Assembly (NCBI GenBank): GCA_963769585.1
Contig: CAVYMJ010000006.1
Span: forward strand, 1,674,001-1,738,000
Direction: 5' to 3'
Length of the DNA stretch: 64,000 nt
DNA from: SSC3 sp963769585
GTDB lineage: Bacteria > Actinomycetota > Actinomycetes > Propionibacteriales > Nocardioidaceae
In this document: one piece after another, positions 10,731 through 19,050 of the stretch
Layout of the letters: every line of letters starts with the position of its first letter
Numbering within the stretch: position 1 is the first letter of the stretch
Notes under the pieces: generated by a model
The model's database searches: none
What the model was told of the DNA's origin: nothing
What the model saw: the letters and a program-made list of their open reading frames with translations, nothing else
Translations under genes and position numbers: made by a program

Positions 10731-11186
10731 TCAGGGCGCCAGCCAGGAGCCGAACGGCAGGTTGCGCACCACGGAGAACACCAGGAAGAGCGCCAGCACG
10801 ACGGCGCTGAAGACATAGGGGCTGCGCAGGTCCCCGACCTGCTTCCCACGCCACCGCGCGCGGAGCCAGCGGACCCAGGCGAAGAGCAGTACCGGGATGG
10901 CGAGCACGAAGAGCAGGTTGCTCGACGCGGCAGCCAGCAGGTCGCCGTTGGTCAGGTCGTTGACAGCTCGTAGGCCTCCGCAGCCCGGGCAGTACACCCC
11001 GGTGGCGGCGAGAAGCGGGCACAGCCCCCAGCTGCCGGAGTCGTGGGGGTCGCGCAGATGCAGGGCGAGGGTAGCCGCGGCCACGCCACCGGCAAGCAGC
11101 AGCGGGCCACGGACGCGGCGGGCACGTCCGGGCTCACGGGCGGCTAGGTCCGTGGAGGCGGCCTCAACGACTGGCGGGCTCAGCAC
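10731..11186 (-). CDS. DUF2752-family membrane protein
   Basis: About 151 aa with three TM segments and the DUF2752 hallmark CPGCGGLRAVNDL in a loop after ATGVY, preceded by a GLCPLLAATG stretch. The paired cysteines could bind metal or form a disulfide; no activity is established from sequence. GTG 11186 overlaps the end of the HGxxPAAW gene by 23 bp and has a GAGGATGGGA ribosome-like site. A longer start at 11222 is possible but would overlap more. It sits in the Trp-membrane-protein/HGxxPAAW/DUF2752 run. Confidence 0.85.
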   Translation of the reverse strand: MLSPPVVEAASTDLAAREPGRARRVRGPLLLAGGVAAATLALHLRDPHDSGSWGLCPLLAATGVYCPGCGGLRAVNDLTNGDLLAAASSNLLFVLAIPVLLFAWVRWLRARWRGKQVGDLRSPYVFSAVVLALFLVFSVVRNLPFGSWLAP

Positions 11187-11364
11187 CCAGTCCCATCCTC
11201 GACATGACCAACCCGGCGACACCGCCGATCGGACCGAGGGCCACGCCCACCCAGAACAGCGGCATGTTGTCGATCACGAGGGCGAGCCCACCGAGGACGA
11301 AGCCGACAAGAACGATGGTCACAGCGGTCCAGGCAGCGGGCGTGTTGCCGTGGTGAGCAGACAT
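11164..11364 (-). CDS. HGxxPAAW-family small membrane protein
   Basis: 66 aa. The N-terminus MSAHHGNTPAAWTAV carries the motif that names this actinobacterial family. Two TM helices follow (VTIVLVGFVLGGLALVI and FWVGVALGPIGGVAGLVM). It has a GAGGAG ribosome site and a TAGGAT -10 box at 11404-11409 about 40 bp upstream. The family is typically found next to trp genes in actinobacteria, as here. Function unknown. Confidence 0.88.
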   Translation of the reverse strand: MSAHHGNTPAAWTAVTIVLVGFVLGGLALVIDNMPLFWVGVALGPIGGVAGLVMSRMGLGAEPASR

Positions 11365-11403
11365 ACGGAAGGCACTCCTCGTCGGGTCTGTTGCAGTGCG
11401 CTC

Positions 11404-11409
11404 ATCCTA
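11404..11409 (-). promoter_or_regulatory. -10 box of the HGxxPAAW gene
   Basis: TAGGAT on the minus strand, about 40 nt before the ATG. It leaves a short leader that contains the GAGGAG ribosome site. No clear -35 was seen. Confidence 0.5.
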
Positions 11410-11439
11410 GAGCGTCCGACCGGGCCGAGGCGTCGTCGG

Positions 11440-11985
11440 TCACAGAGTCGGGTCGTGACCTTCGTCCAACGACTTCCACAGGTCGGTCGGGTCCGACGCC
11501 CGCTCCGGTCCCCCGGGTGCGTCGTAGCGCGTGGCCATCTCCGGCCAGGCCCCAAGCTTCGCCAGCGCGAAGCCCGAGGCGATCAAGGCAGCTGCCGCTC
11601 CCACCAGCGTGGCGGCGAACCAGCCGGTGAGGCTTGCAGCGGACCCTGTCTGGCCGGCCAGCCCGGCCACCGCGTCGTCCTTGGCCAGCGTCGCCCCCGT
11701 TGCCGTGGCGACCAGCACTCCCACCGCGGCCAGCAGCCCGAGCCCGGCTACCACCCGCCGAGCCCGCCGCCGTACGACGAGGATCGCGCCCCAGGCAGCC
11801 AGCGCGACCAGCGCGAGAGCCAGCGCGAGCGGAACCGCCTCCGAGCCCCTTCCCGCCGCCCGCGAGGTCACACCCGCGACCTGGGCCGAGGCCGTTGCCC
11901 AGTCACGGCTCGCCGAGACCGAGGCGATCGCCGACCCGGCGGCACCGACCAGCACCGTGGGCCAGAAGGTCTTCCGGTCATTCAC
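11440..11985 (-). CDS. Trp biosynthesis-associated membrane protein (Trp_oprn_chp family)
   Basis: 181 aa with four TM segments (WPTVLVGAAGSAIASVSAS; VPLALALALVALAAWGAILV; VVAGLGLLAAVGVLVATA; GWFAATLVGAAAALIASGF). The layout, including SRDWATA after the first helix and a cytosolic C-terminal tail ending TDLWKSLDEG, matches the family found between trpE and trpC in actinobacteria. Here it overlaps hisI by 8 bp instead of following trpE. No biochemical function is known. Confidence 0.88.
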   Translation of the reverse strand: MNDRKTFWPTVLVGAAGSAIASVSASRDWATASAQVAGVTSRAAGRGSEAVPLALALALVALAAWGAILVVRRRARRVVAGLGLLAAVGVLVATATGATLAKDDAVAGLAGQTGSAASLTGWFAATLVGAAAALIASGFALAKLGAWPEMATRYDAPGGPERASDPTDLWKSLDEGHDPTL

Positions 11986-12319
11986 CGAGCAGGCCCTCGT
12001 CGAAGCAGGTGCGGGCGCCGGTGTGGCAGGCCGGCCCCTCCTGGGCGACCTTGACCAGGAGCGTGTCGCCGTCGCAGTCCAGGCGCACCTCCTTGACGTG
12101 TTGGCGGTGACCCGAGGTCTCCCCCTTGACCCAGTACTCCTGGCGAGACCGGCTCCAGAAGGTCGTGCGCCCGGTGGTCAGCGTGCGGTGCAGCGCCTCG
12201 TCGTCCATCCAGCCGACCATCAGCACCTCACCGGTGTCGTGCTGCTGGACCACGGCGGGCACCAGGCCCTGGTCGTCGCGCTTGAGCCTGTCGGCGATGG
12301 CCGGGTCGAGGGAGTTCAC
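11978..12319 (-). CDS. hisI: phosphoribosyl-AMP cyclohydrolase
   Basis: 113 aa monofunctional HisI, the third histidine step, opening the purine ring of PR-AMP. The VVQQHDTGEVLMVGWMDDEAL and FWSRSRQEYWVKGETSGH stretches are diagnostic. The metal ligands are in LDCDGDTLL and PACHTGARTCF. GTG 12319 is preceded by GACAAT with a 6-nt spacer, suggesting a leaderless start and its own promoter. It lies about 6 kb from hisF and is not fused to hisE. It is coupled to the Trp-associated membrane gene by overlap. Confidence 0.96.
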   Translation of the reverse strand: MNSLDPAIADRLKRDDQGLVPAVVQQHDTGEVLMVGWMDDEALHRTLTTGRTTFWSRSRQEYWVKGETSGHRQHVKEVRLDCDGDTLLVKVAQEGPACHTGARTCFDEGLLGE

Positions 12320-12337
12320 GGTCTCATTGTCCCGGAC

Positions 12338-14122
12338 TCAGCCAAGCGTCTGCTGTGACATCCAGGATGCGTGCAGGCGTCCGTACACGCCTCCCTCGGC
12401 CAGCAGGGTGGCGTGGGGGCCACGCTGCACGACGCGGCCGTCGTCGACCACCACCACCTCGTCGGCCTGCTCGGCCGTGCTCATCCGGTGGGCGATGGTC
12501 ACCGACGTACGGCCCGTGGTGAGCCGCTCCAACGCTGCCCCGATCCGCATCTCCAGGGCCGGGTCCACTGCGCTGGTGGCCTCATCGAGGACTAGGAGGT
12601 CCGGGTCTGCCAGGTGGGCGCGCATCAGAGCCACGAGCTGACGCTCCCCGGCCGACAGGGACTCTCCTCGCTGGCCGACCTGGGTGTCCAGGCCGCGCGG
12701 CAGGGTGGCCAGCCAGTCGGAGAGGCCGAGCTCGGCGGCGGCGGCGACCACGTCGGAGTCGGTGGCGTCGAGCCGTCCGTACCGGGTGTTGGCTCGCAGA
12801 GTGTCGTCGAAGAGGAACCCCTCCTGCGGGACCAGCACGACCCGGTCGCGTAGCGAGTCGAACGGGACGTCACGCAGGTCGATGCCATCGAGCCGCACGG
12901 ACCCTGTGGACGGGTCCATCAACCGGGTCAGCAGCTTGGCCAGGGTGGTCTTGCCCGATCCGGTCTCACCCACGATGGCAACCCGAGTGTTCGGCTCGAT
13001 GCTGAGGTCGACCTGGTGCAGAACCGGCGTGCCGCCAGGGTAGGCGAAGCCGACCTGATCGAAGTCGATCCGGACCGGCCCGCGCGGAAGCCTGGTCCCC
13101 GTCTCGCCAGGGTCGACGACATCGGCAGGCGTGTCCAGGATGCCGATGACCCGTCGCCAGCCGGCGAACGCGTTCTGGGCGTCGGTGAGCACCTGGGTTC
13201 CCATCTGGACCGGCCCGACGAAGAGGTTGACCAGGAACGCGAAGGCAAGCACCTTGCCGGCGGTGATGTCGCCCTGGATCCCCATCAGGACCCCGACGAT
13301 CACCACGCCCGCGTTGGCCAGGCCGGCCGAGATCCCGCCCAGGGAGAAGGAGAAGGCGGTGAGGCCCTGTGCCTTGACCGACGCACGCATATTCGCCTCG
13401 ATGGCCCGGTCGATCCGTGCTTGGGTCCGAGCCTCGACGGCGTACGAGCGCACTGTTGCCGCACCGACGACCGGCTCGGAGATCGCGCTGAGCATGACGC
13501 CGATCTGACGGCGAGCGTAGCCGTAGGCCGCGGAGAGCCGGCGCTGGAAGTAGCGCAGGCTCAGGAACAGCGGCAGGAAGCACAGCCACACCACGATGGT
13601 CAGCTGCCAGGAGTAGACAGCCATCACCACGGTGGCGACCAGGATCTGCCCGACGCTGACGACCGCGATCATGCCGCCGAAGACGAGGAACTGTGAGACC
13701 TGGTCGACATCACTGGTCACCCGCGAGACCAAGGAGCCCCTTCGCTCGGTGTTCTGGGTGAGCACGGGCAGGTCATGGACGTGCCGGAAGGCCTTGATCC
13801 GCAACGTGGCGAGACCGCGCTCGGCGGAGCTGAAGAGCCGGGCGGTCATCAGGTAGGACGCGCCGGAGGCGATGAGCAGTGCGGCCAGCGCAAGCACTGC
13901 CGTCCATGCAGTGAACCCCGCGTCCGGACCACCGGGAGCGTTGATGCCGTGGTCGAGGGTCTGCTGGACCGCGATCGGCACGACGATGCGGCCCAACGTG
14001 CTCACCGCGGCGAGGCCGAGCGTGCCCCAGAAGCCGTCCTTGAGCTCGGGCGACAGCTCGACGCCGCGACGCATCGTCGCCCAGGCGGAGATCTCGTCGC
14101 CCGTGTCGACGGTGGTGCTCAT
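12338..14122 (-). CDS. ABC exporter half-transporter, subunit 1 (catalytic-site Walker B intact)
   Basis: 594 aa: a type I exporter TM domain (six helices, about residues 30-330) fused to an ATPase domain. Walker A GETGSGKTT (~384) and Walker B LLVLDEATS (~507, catalytic Glu present) are intact, and the H-loop is IAHRMST (~541). The signature loop is LSAGE rather than LSGGQ. ATG 14122 overlaps the stop of the next ABC gene as ATGA, so both are made together and should form one heterodimer. Substrate unknown; the general family covers drugs, lipids and peptides. Confidence 0.93.
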   Translation of the reverse strand: MSTTVDTGDEISAWATMRRGVELSPELKDGFWGTLGLAAVSTLGRIVVPIAVQQTLDHGINAPGGPDAGFTAWTAVLALAALLIASGASYLMTARLFSSAERGLATLRIKAFRHVHDLPVLTQNTERRGSLVSRVTSDVDQVSQFLVFGGMIAVVSVGQILVATVVMAVYSWQLTIVVWLCFLPLFLSLRYFQRRLSAAYGYARRQIGVMLSAISEPVVGAATVRSYAVEARTQARIDRAIEANMRASVKAQGLTAFSFSLGGISAGLANAGVVIVGVLMGIQGDITAGKVLAFAFLVNLFVGPVQMGTQVLTDAQNAFAGWRRVIGILDTPADVVDPGETGTRLPRGPVRIDFDQVGFAYPGGTPVLHQVDLSIEPNTRVAIVGETGSGKTTLAKLLTRLMDPSTGSVRLDGIDLRDVPFDSLRDRVVLVPQEGFLFDDTLRANTRYGRLDATDSDVVAAAAELGLSDWLATLPRGLDTQVGQRGESLSAGERQLVALMRAHLADPDLLVLDEATSAVDPALEMRIGAALERLTTGRTSVTIAHRMSTAEQADEVVVVDDGRVVQRGPHATLLAEGGVYGRLHASWMSQQTLG

Positions 14123-15909
14123 GCGGACACCTCCTCGTCGTCGTGGGCCTGGAGCTCGTAGGCGTTGACAAGGTCGGCGTAGCCCTCGTTGCGCGCGATC
14201 AGCTCCGCGTGAGTTCCCTGGTCGGCGATGCGGCCACCAGCGAGGTACACGACCTCGTCGGCCAGAGCGATGGTGGCCTTGCGGTACGCGACCACCAGCA
14301 CAGTGGCACCGCGCCGGGCTCGCAGCCCGGCCAGGATGCGGGCCTCGACCTCGGGGTCGACCGCGCTGGTCGCGTCGTCCATCACCAGCAGCCGCGGGTT
14401 GCGCACCAGGGCCCTGGCCAGGGAGAGCCTCTGGCGCTGGCCACCGGAGAGCGTGGTACCGCGCTCCCCCAGCTTGCTGTCGAGGCCGTCGGGCAGCGCG
14501 GCCACGAAGCCGTCTGCCTGAGCCGTACGCAGCGCCTCCCACACCTCGTCGTCGGTGACGCTAAGGCCCAGAGTGACGTTGTCGCGGATCGTGTCGTCGA
14601 AGAGGAACGCCTGCTGGGGCACCAGCGCGACGTGCTCGGCAAGCGCGCCTCGCTTCAGCCAGCGAAGGTTCGTCCCGTCCAGGTCGACCTCGCCACCAAG
14701 AGGGTCCACCAGCCGAAGGACCAGGCTGGTCAGCGTGCTCTTGCCGGAGGCGGTCGCCCCCACCACCGCGACCGTCCTGCCCGGCTCGACCGAGAAGGTC
14801 ACTTCCTCCAGCAGGGGCTGATCCTCGGCATAGCGGTACGAGAGGCGATCGACGTCGAGCCGGGCGCCGTCCTCGGCGGAGGGGATCACCTGATCGCCGT
14901 ACGACATGTCGGCCTGGACCCGGAGCACCGCCCGGACTCGGTCGAAGCCGACCACGCTGCGGGGGAACTCGCCGATCAGCCAGCCGAGCGATCGGATGTA
15001 GAAGGCCACGATGCTGAGCAGGAAGGCGACCTGTACGACGTCGCCCGCCTCGCTGGAGCCGCCGCGCACGCGGAGCACCCCGACCCAGAGAACGGCCAGG
15101 ACGCCCAGACCCGGCAAGGCCTCGAGCACCGGGTCGAAGACGGCGCGGACCCTGCCCACCTGGATGTTGACCTGCTGCAGGTGGCGGGCCTTGGTCGCGA
15201 ACCGCTGGGTCTCCTCGGCCTCGCGACCCAGCGTCTTGACCACCATCGCACCGTCGAAGGACTCGTGAGCCACCTCGCTCACCTCGGCCCTCAGAGCCTG
15301 GGCACGCGTCATCAGCGGCGACTGGATCCGTTGGTAGACCACGTTCGCCACGACCACCAGCGGGAAGACCAGAATGCCGACAGAGGCGATCACCACGTCG
15401 GTCAGGAACATCCCGGCTATGGCGATCACCATCATGGCCACGGTCCCCAGAGCCATCGGCAGCGGCGCAATCGGCGCCCAGGTCGCCTCGGTGTCGCTGT
15501 TGGCCACGGAGAGAAGCTGCCCCGTCGGGTGCTGCTGGTGCCAGGACATGGGCAGGTCGAGGTACTGCCGCGTGACCGCACGACGGTCCCGGGCCATCAG
15601 GCGGTACTGCATGATACCCGCGCCCACCCGCCTGGCGATGATCGCCGCCGCCCTGACCAGGGCCACCGAGACGAACAGCGCCGCGACCGTCACCAGCCCG
15701 CCCGCTGTGGTGGCCTTCGTGTCGAACGCCGGCAGGATGACGTGGTCGGTGGCCCAGCCGAGCACCCAAGCGTCGGCGACGGTGAGAGCGCCGAAGACGA
15801 CGCTCCCCACGGTGGCGACGACGAAGACCCGCGGCTCGGTGCGGATGCCGACAGCGAGTACGGCGAAGCCGTCGCGCAGCGAGCTGGTGGTTCGCGCGGC
15901 GAACGTCAC
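14119..15909 (-). CDS. ABC exporter half-transporter, subunit 2 (degenerate ATP site)
   Basis: 596 aa, same fold as its partner. Walker A is GATASGKST (~383) and the signature is a standard LSGGQRQ (~486), but Walker B ends LLVMDDATS (Asp in place of catalytic Glu, ~508) and the H-loop His is Tyr (VVAYRKATIAL, ~540). Paired with the LSAGE of subunit 1 this makes one degenerate site, while subunit 1 Walker A/B with this LSGGQ makes the working site. GTG 15909 follows GAGAAAGG at 8 nt. First gene of the pair, divergent from the TIGR03085 gene. Confidence 0.93.
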   Translation of the reverse strand: MTFAARTTSSLRDGFAVLAVGIRTEPRVFVVATVGSVVFGALTVADAWVLGWATDHVILPAFDTKATTAGGLVTVAALFVSVALVRAAAIIARRVGAGIMQYRLMARDRRAVTRQYLDLPMSWHQQHPTGQLLSVANSDTEATWAPIAPLPMALGTVAMMVIAIAGMFLTDVVIASVGILVFPLVVVANVVYQRIQSPLMTRAQALRAEVSEVAHESFDGAMVVKTLGREAEETQRFATKARHLQQVNIQVGRVRAVFDPVLEALPGLGVLAVLWVGVLRVRGGSSEAGDVVQVAFLLSIVAFYIRSLGWLIGEFPRSVVGFDRVRAVLRVQADMSYGDQVIPSAEDGARLDVDRLSYRYAEDQPLLEEVTFSVEPGRTVAVVGATASGKSTLTSLVLRLVDPLGGEVDLDGTNLRWLKRGALAEHVALVPQQAFLFDDTIRDNVTLGLSVTDDEVWEALRTAQADGFVAALPDGLDSKLGERGTTLSGGQRQRLSLARALVRNPRLLVMDDATSAVDPEVEARILAGLRARRGATVLVVAYRKATIALADEVVYLAGGRIADQGTHAELIARNEGYADLVNAYELQAHDDEEVSA

Positions 15910-15944
15910 GTCACGGGCCTTTCTCTGTTCGGTCCTGTCCACCC

Positions 15945-15950
15945 TACGAT
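15945..15950 (+). promoter_or_regulatory. -10 box of a leaderless gene
   Basis: TACGAT followed by exactly 6 nt and the GTG of the TIGR03085 gene. No ribosome site precedes the GTG. Confidence 0.6.
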
Positions 15951-15956
15951 CGAGCG

Positions 15957-16589
15957 GTGACATACCTCGCCGCAGCCGAGCGCGCCGCCCTGTGTGACCT
16001 CGCCCTCGAGGTCGGTCCCGATGCCGCCACCCTGTGCGGCGGCTGGGATGTGCGCTCCCTGGTGGCCCACCTGGTGCTGCGGGACGGGAGCCTGGCGGCG
16101 GTCGGCATCGTCGTACCGCCACTGGCGGGGCTGACCGACCGCGGGATAGCCAGGCTCGCCCGGGGCGACTTCGAGCGGCTGGTCCGCCGACTTCGCCAGG
16201 GACCTCCGTTGCACTCCCCGTTCCGGCTCTCCGAGGTCGACCGGCGATTGAACGCAATGGAGTACTTCGTGCATCACGAGGACATCCGGCGAGCCCAGCC
16301 GGAGTGGGCGGCCCGTGAGCTCACGCCACGAGTCCAGGGCGCCGTCTGGCGGGGTGTCCGGTCGACGGGCCGCGCCCTGGTGCGCAAGGCGAAGGTGGGC
16401 GTGGTCGTCTCTCGCTCGGACGCGGAGGAGACCGCGGTGCTGAAGTCCGCCGATGCGTCAGTCACCATCCACGGTCTCCCCGCGGAGGTCGCGCTGTTCA
16501 TCTATGGCCGCAAGGTGGTGGCCGACGTCGAGCTTCGCGGGACGGCGCAGGATGTCGCGGCGCTCGCCGACACCGGGCTCGGGATCTGA
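15957..16589 (+). CDS. TIGR03085-family (DinB/maleylpyruvate isomerase-like) protein
   Basis: 210 aa. The N-terminus ALCDLALEVGPDAATLCGGWDVRSLVAHLVLRDG is the mycothiol-dependent DinB-like helical bundle: the WDVRSLVAHL stretch carries the first metal-ligand His and YFVHHEDIRRAQPEW the second set. Related proteins are thiol- or metal-dependent enzymes; no substrate can be named. Its GTG start is leaderless. It is divergent from the ABC pair and convergent with the methyltransferase (18 bp apart). Confidence 0.85.
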   Translation: MTYLAAAERAALCDLALEVGPDAATLCGGWDVRSLVAHLVLRDGSLAAVGIVVPPLAGLTDRGIARLARGDFERLVRRLRQGPPLHSPFRLSEVDRRLNAMEYFVHHEDIRRAQPEWAARELTPRVQGAVWRGVRSTGRALVRKAKVGVVVSRSDAEETAVLKSADASVTIHGLPAEVALFIYGRKVVADVELRGTAQDVAALADTGLGI

Positions 16590-16607
16590 GCCCCAGCAGC
16601 TGCCGGC

Positions 16608-17456
16608 TCACCTGGGCTTCGACGCGGCAACCAGGACGACCTGTGACGGGAGCAGGTAGCCGTCGGTGATGGCGAACGGCTCCATCAGCGCCGTAAGCGT
16701 GGCCCGGATCGCCTGCACCCGGTCGGCGTCGAGCGAGGCGAGGATCATCGCGAGCTGGCCAGCGACCTCGCTCTGCACCGACCAGTAGGCGTCGACGCTG
16801 GTGAAGTGGGTCCCGGAGACCAACTGCTGCACGGCCATCTCCTCCAGGCCCGCGTCGCCGACGAGCCTGCGGTTCCGCTCGGGGTCTGCCAACGAGAAGG
16901 GGCCGACCAGCAGCGGGGCGGGCGGTGGAAGCTGGATCCCCGAGCCTTCGACAGCGGCCCGCGGCAGGGTGAGGCCCGGGTTCTGCTCGGGGTCACCCCA
17001 GACGGCATACGCCACTCGTCCGCCGGGCCGCAGCACCCGTCGGGCCTCGCGGAGCACCTGGGCAGGGTCCTCCATCAGCATCAGCCCGAACCGGCTGAGC
17101 ACCCCGTCGACACTGCTGTCTTCCAGGTCGAGACGGTGGGCGTCCATCACCCGGCACTCGACGTTGGCCAAACCGCGTTCCTCGGCGCCCCGTCGCGCGG
17201 CGTCGACCATGCCTTGCCCCAGGTCGGTCGAGATGAGCCGTCCCCCGGCGCCGACCCTGGCTGCGGCCAGGAAGCCGGTCTCCCCCGGTCCGGCGCCGAG
17301 CTCGAGGACGGTCTCTCCGGGCTGAGGCCGCAGCTGGTCGACCAGCCACTCGGAGATCTCGCGGTAGGTCTCGAAGAGCACCCGCCGGTGACGCTCCCAA
17401 GGGGCCGCCATCGCCTCGGAGACCTGCACGCCCCAGACGCGAGGTGTTTCGGCCAT
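16608..17456 (-). CDS. class I SAM-dependent methyltransferase
   Basis: 282 aa. SAM-binding motif I is VLELGAGPGETGFLAA. Acidic residue 2 follows in GGRLISTDLGQGM, motif II is in DSSVDGVLSRFGLMLM, and motif III is LREARRVLRPGGRVAYAVWG. The overall type is the UbiE/Methyltransf_11 group. Substrate unknown. ATG 17456 is preceded by TACGCT and 6 nt, a leaderless start, and the promoter region (73 bp) is shared with the divergent NYN gene. Confidence 0.9.
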   Translation of the reverse strand: MAETPRVWGVQVSEAMAAPWERHRRVLFETYREISEWLVDQLRPQPGETVLELGAGPGETGFLAAARVGAGGRLISTDLGQGMVDAARRGAEERGLANVECRVMDAHRLDLEDSSVDGVLSRFGLMLMEDPAQVLREARRVLRPGGRVAYAVWGDPEQNPGLTLPRAAVEGSGIQLPPPAPLLVGPFSLADPERNRRLVGDAGLEEMAVQQLVSGTHFTSVDAYWSVQSEVAGQLAMILASLDADRVQAIRATLTALMEPFAITDGYLLPSQVVLVAASKPR

Positions 17457-17462
17457 GAACTG

Positions 17463-17468
17463 AGCGTA
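17463..17468 (-). promoter_or_regulatory. -10 box of the methyltransferase gene
   Basis: TACGCT on the minus strand followed by CAGTTC and the ATG, a TANNNT-N6-start layout. Confidence 0.6.
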
Positions 17469-17517
17469 GCGGTGACGGACCCGGCGCCGCCCCGAACGCT
17501 CGGCCTTCGCCCGGGCT

Positions 17518-17523
17518 TAGGCT
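17518..17523 (+). promoter_or_regulatory. -10 box of the NYN gene
   Basis: TAGGCT followed by GCGCTC and the ATG, a TANNNT-N6-start layout. No ribosome site. Confidence 0.6.
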
Positions 17524-17529
17524 GCGCTC

Positions 17530-18285
17530 ATGCCCGCCTCCACTGACTCAGCCAAGCTCGCCGTCCTGATCGACGCTGACAACGCGTCGCCCAGCAGGAG
17601 CGATGCCCTGGTCGCCGAGATCGCCAAGTACGGCGTCGCCTCGGTCAAGCGGATCTACGGCGACTGGACGACGGAGAACCTGCGTGGCTGGAAGGAGGCC
17701 GTCAACGTCCACGCCATTCAGCCGATCCAGCAGTTCGCCTACACCGTGGGCAAGAACGCCACGGACAGCGCGATGATCATCGACGCGATGGACCTGCTCT
17801 ACACCGAGCGCTTCGACGGCTTCTGCATCGTCTCCTCCGACAGCGACTTCACTCGGCTGGCGTCGCGACTTCGCGAGTCGGGCGTGGTCGTCTACGGGTT
17901 CGGGGAGCGCAAGACCCCCCAGGCTTTCGTGACCGCCTGCGACCGGTTCATCTACATGGACGTCCTCAGCACCGCGACCGACGAGACCCAGCAGCCTGCC
18001 ACGCAGCAGCGACGGTCGGCCCGCGAGCTCAAGGGCGATGCCGCCCTGGTCCGTCACCTGCGCGCAGGGGTGGAGGCCGCCTCCGACGAGGAGGGCTGGG
18101 CCAACCTCGGTGCGGTCGGCTCGGTGATCGCCAAGCAGGCGCCTGACTTCGACCCCCGCAACTGGGGCTACGCCAAGCTCGCCGACCTGGTCACCACCAT
18201 CGGGATCTTCGAGGTCGACCGGCAGCCCGGCGGGAACGGCCGTGGCTCGGTCATCCTGCTCAGAGACCGACGAAAGCGCGCCTGA
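17530..18285 (+). CDS. NYN (PIN-like) nuclease domain with C-terminal OST-HTH/LOTUS domain
   Basis: 251 aa. Residues ~8-150 form a NYN/LabA-like domain: AVLIDADNAS has the first acidic residues, NATDSAMIIDAMDLLY the middle ones, and DGFCIVSSDSDFTRLASRLRE the last acidic cluster expected in a metal-dependent RNase. Residues ~165-250 (ALVRHLRAGVEAASDEEGWANLGAVGSVI...) match an OST-HTH/LOTUS winged-helix RNA-binding domain. A role as an RNA-targeted nuclease is inference from the domains. It ends 3 bp from the convergent hisF. Confidence 0.87.
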   Translation: MPASTDSAKLAVLIDADNASPSRSDALVAEIAKYGVASVKRIYGDWTTENLRGWKEAVNVHAIQPIQQFAYTVGKNATDSAMIIDAMDLLYTERFDGFCIVSSDSDFTRLASRLRESGVVVYGFGERKTPQAFVTACDRFIYMDVLSTATDETQQPATQQRRSARELKGDAALVRHLRAGVEAASDEEGWANLGAVGSVIAKQAPDFDPRNWGYAKLADLVTTIGIFEVDRQPGGNGRGSVILLRDRRKRA

Positions 18286-18288
18286 GCC

Positions 18289-19050
18289 TCAGCGGACCGC
18301 ACACCCAGCGGCCGCCAAGGACCGCTTCACGTCGCCCACCCGTAGCGTCCCGAAGTGGAAGACGCTCGCTGCGAGCACCGCATCCGCCCCGGCCTCGATG
18401 GCTGGCGGGAAGTGCTCCGCTGTCCCCGCACCACCCGAGGCGATCACCGGGATGTCGACCACGCGTCGTACCGCCCGCAGCATCACCAGGTCGAAGCCGT
18501 CACGGGTCCCATCGGCGTCCATCGAGTTGAGCAGGATCTCGCCGGCGCCCAGCTCGGCTCCACGAGCGGCCCACTCGACGGCATCGACCCCGGCGGAGCG
18601 GCGGCCGCCGTGGGTGGTGACCTCGTACCCGCTCGGGGTCCCAGGAGCCCGACGCGCGTCGACCGACAGCACCAGGACCTGGTTGCCGAAGCGAGCAGCG
18701 ATCTCCCGGATCAGGGCGGGGCGGCGCAGCGCCGCGGTGTTGACCGCGATCTTGTCGGCCCCCGCGCGCAGCATCCGGTCGACGTCCTCCACCGAGCCGA
18801 TCCCACCGCCGACCGTCAAGGGGATGAAGACCTGCTCCGCGGTCCTGGACACGATCTCCAGCGTCGTCGAGCGACCTTCGTGACTGGCAGAGATGTCGAG
18901 GAAGGTCAGCTCGTCGGCTCCCTCGGCGTCGTACACCTTCGCCAGCTCGACCGGGTCGCCGGCATCACGGAGCTCGGTGAAGTTGACCCCCTTGACCACC
19001 CGCCCGGCGTCGACGTCGAGGCACGGGATCACCCGGATCGCGAGCGTCAT
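18289..19050 (-). CDS. hisF: imidazole glycerol phosphate synthase cyclase subunit
   Basis: 253 aa TIM barrel that takes ammonia from HisH and PRFAR to make IGP and AICAR. The catalytic Asp12 is in IPCLDVDAGRVVKG and the second Asp in VLSVDARR. Phosphate loops VGGGIGS and ASGGAG are intact. ATG 19050 overlaps the hisA stop as ATGA. Last gene of the his run; hisI is about 6 kb further on. Confidence 0.97.
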   Translation of the reverse strand: MTLAIRVIPCLDVDAGRVVKGVNFTELRDAGDPVELAKVYDAEGADELTFLDISASHEGRSTTLEIVSRTAEQVFIPLTVGGGIGSVEDVDRMLRAGADKIAVNTAALRRPALIREIAARFGNQVLVLSVDARRAPGTPSGYEVTTHGGRRSAGVDAVEWAARGAELGAGEILLNSMDADGTRDGFDLVMLRAVRRVVDIPVIASGGAGTAEHFPPAIEAGADAVLAASVFHFGTLRVGDVKRSLAAAGCAVR

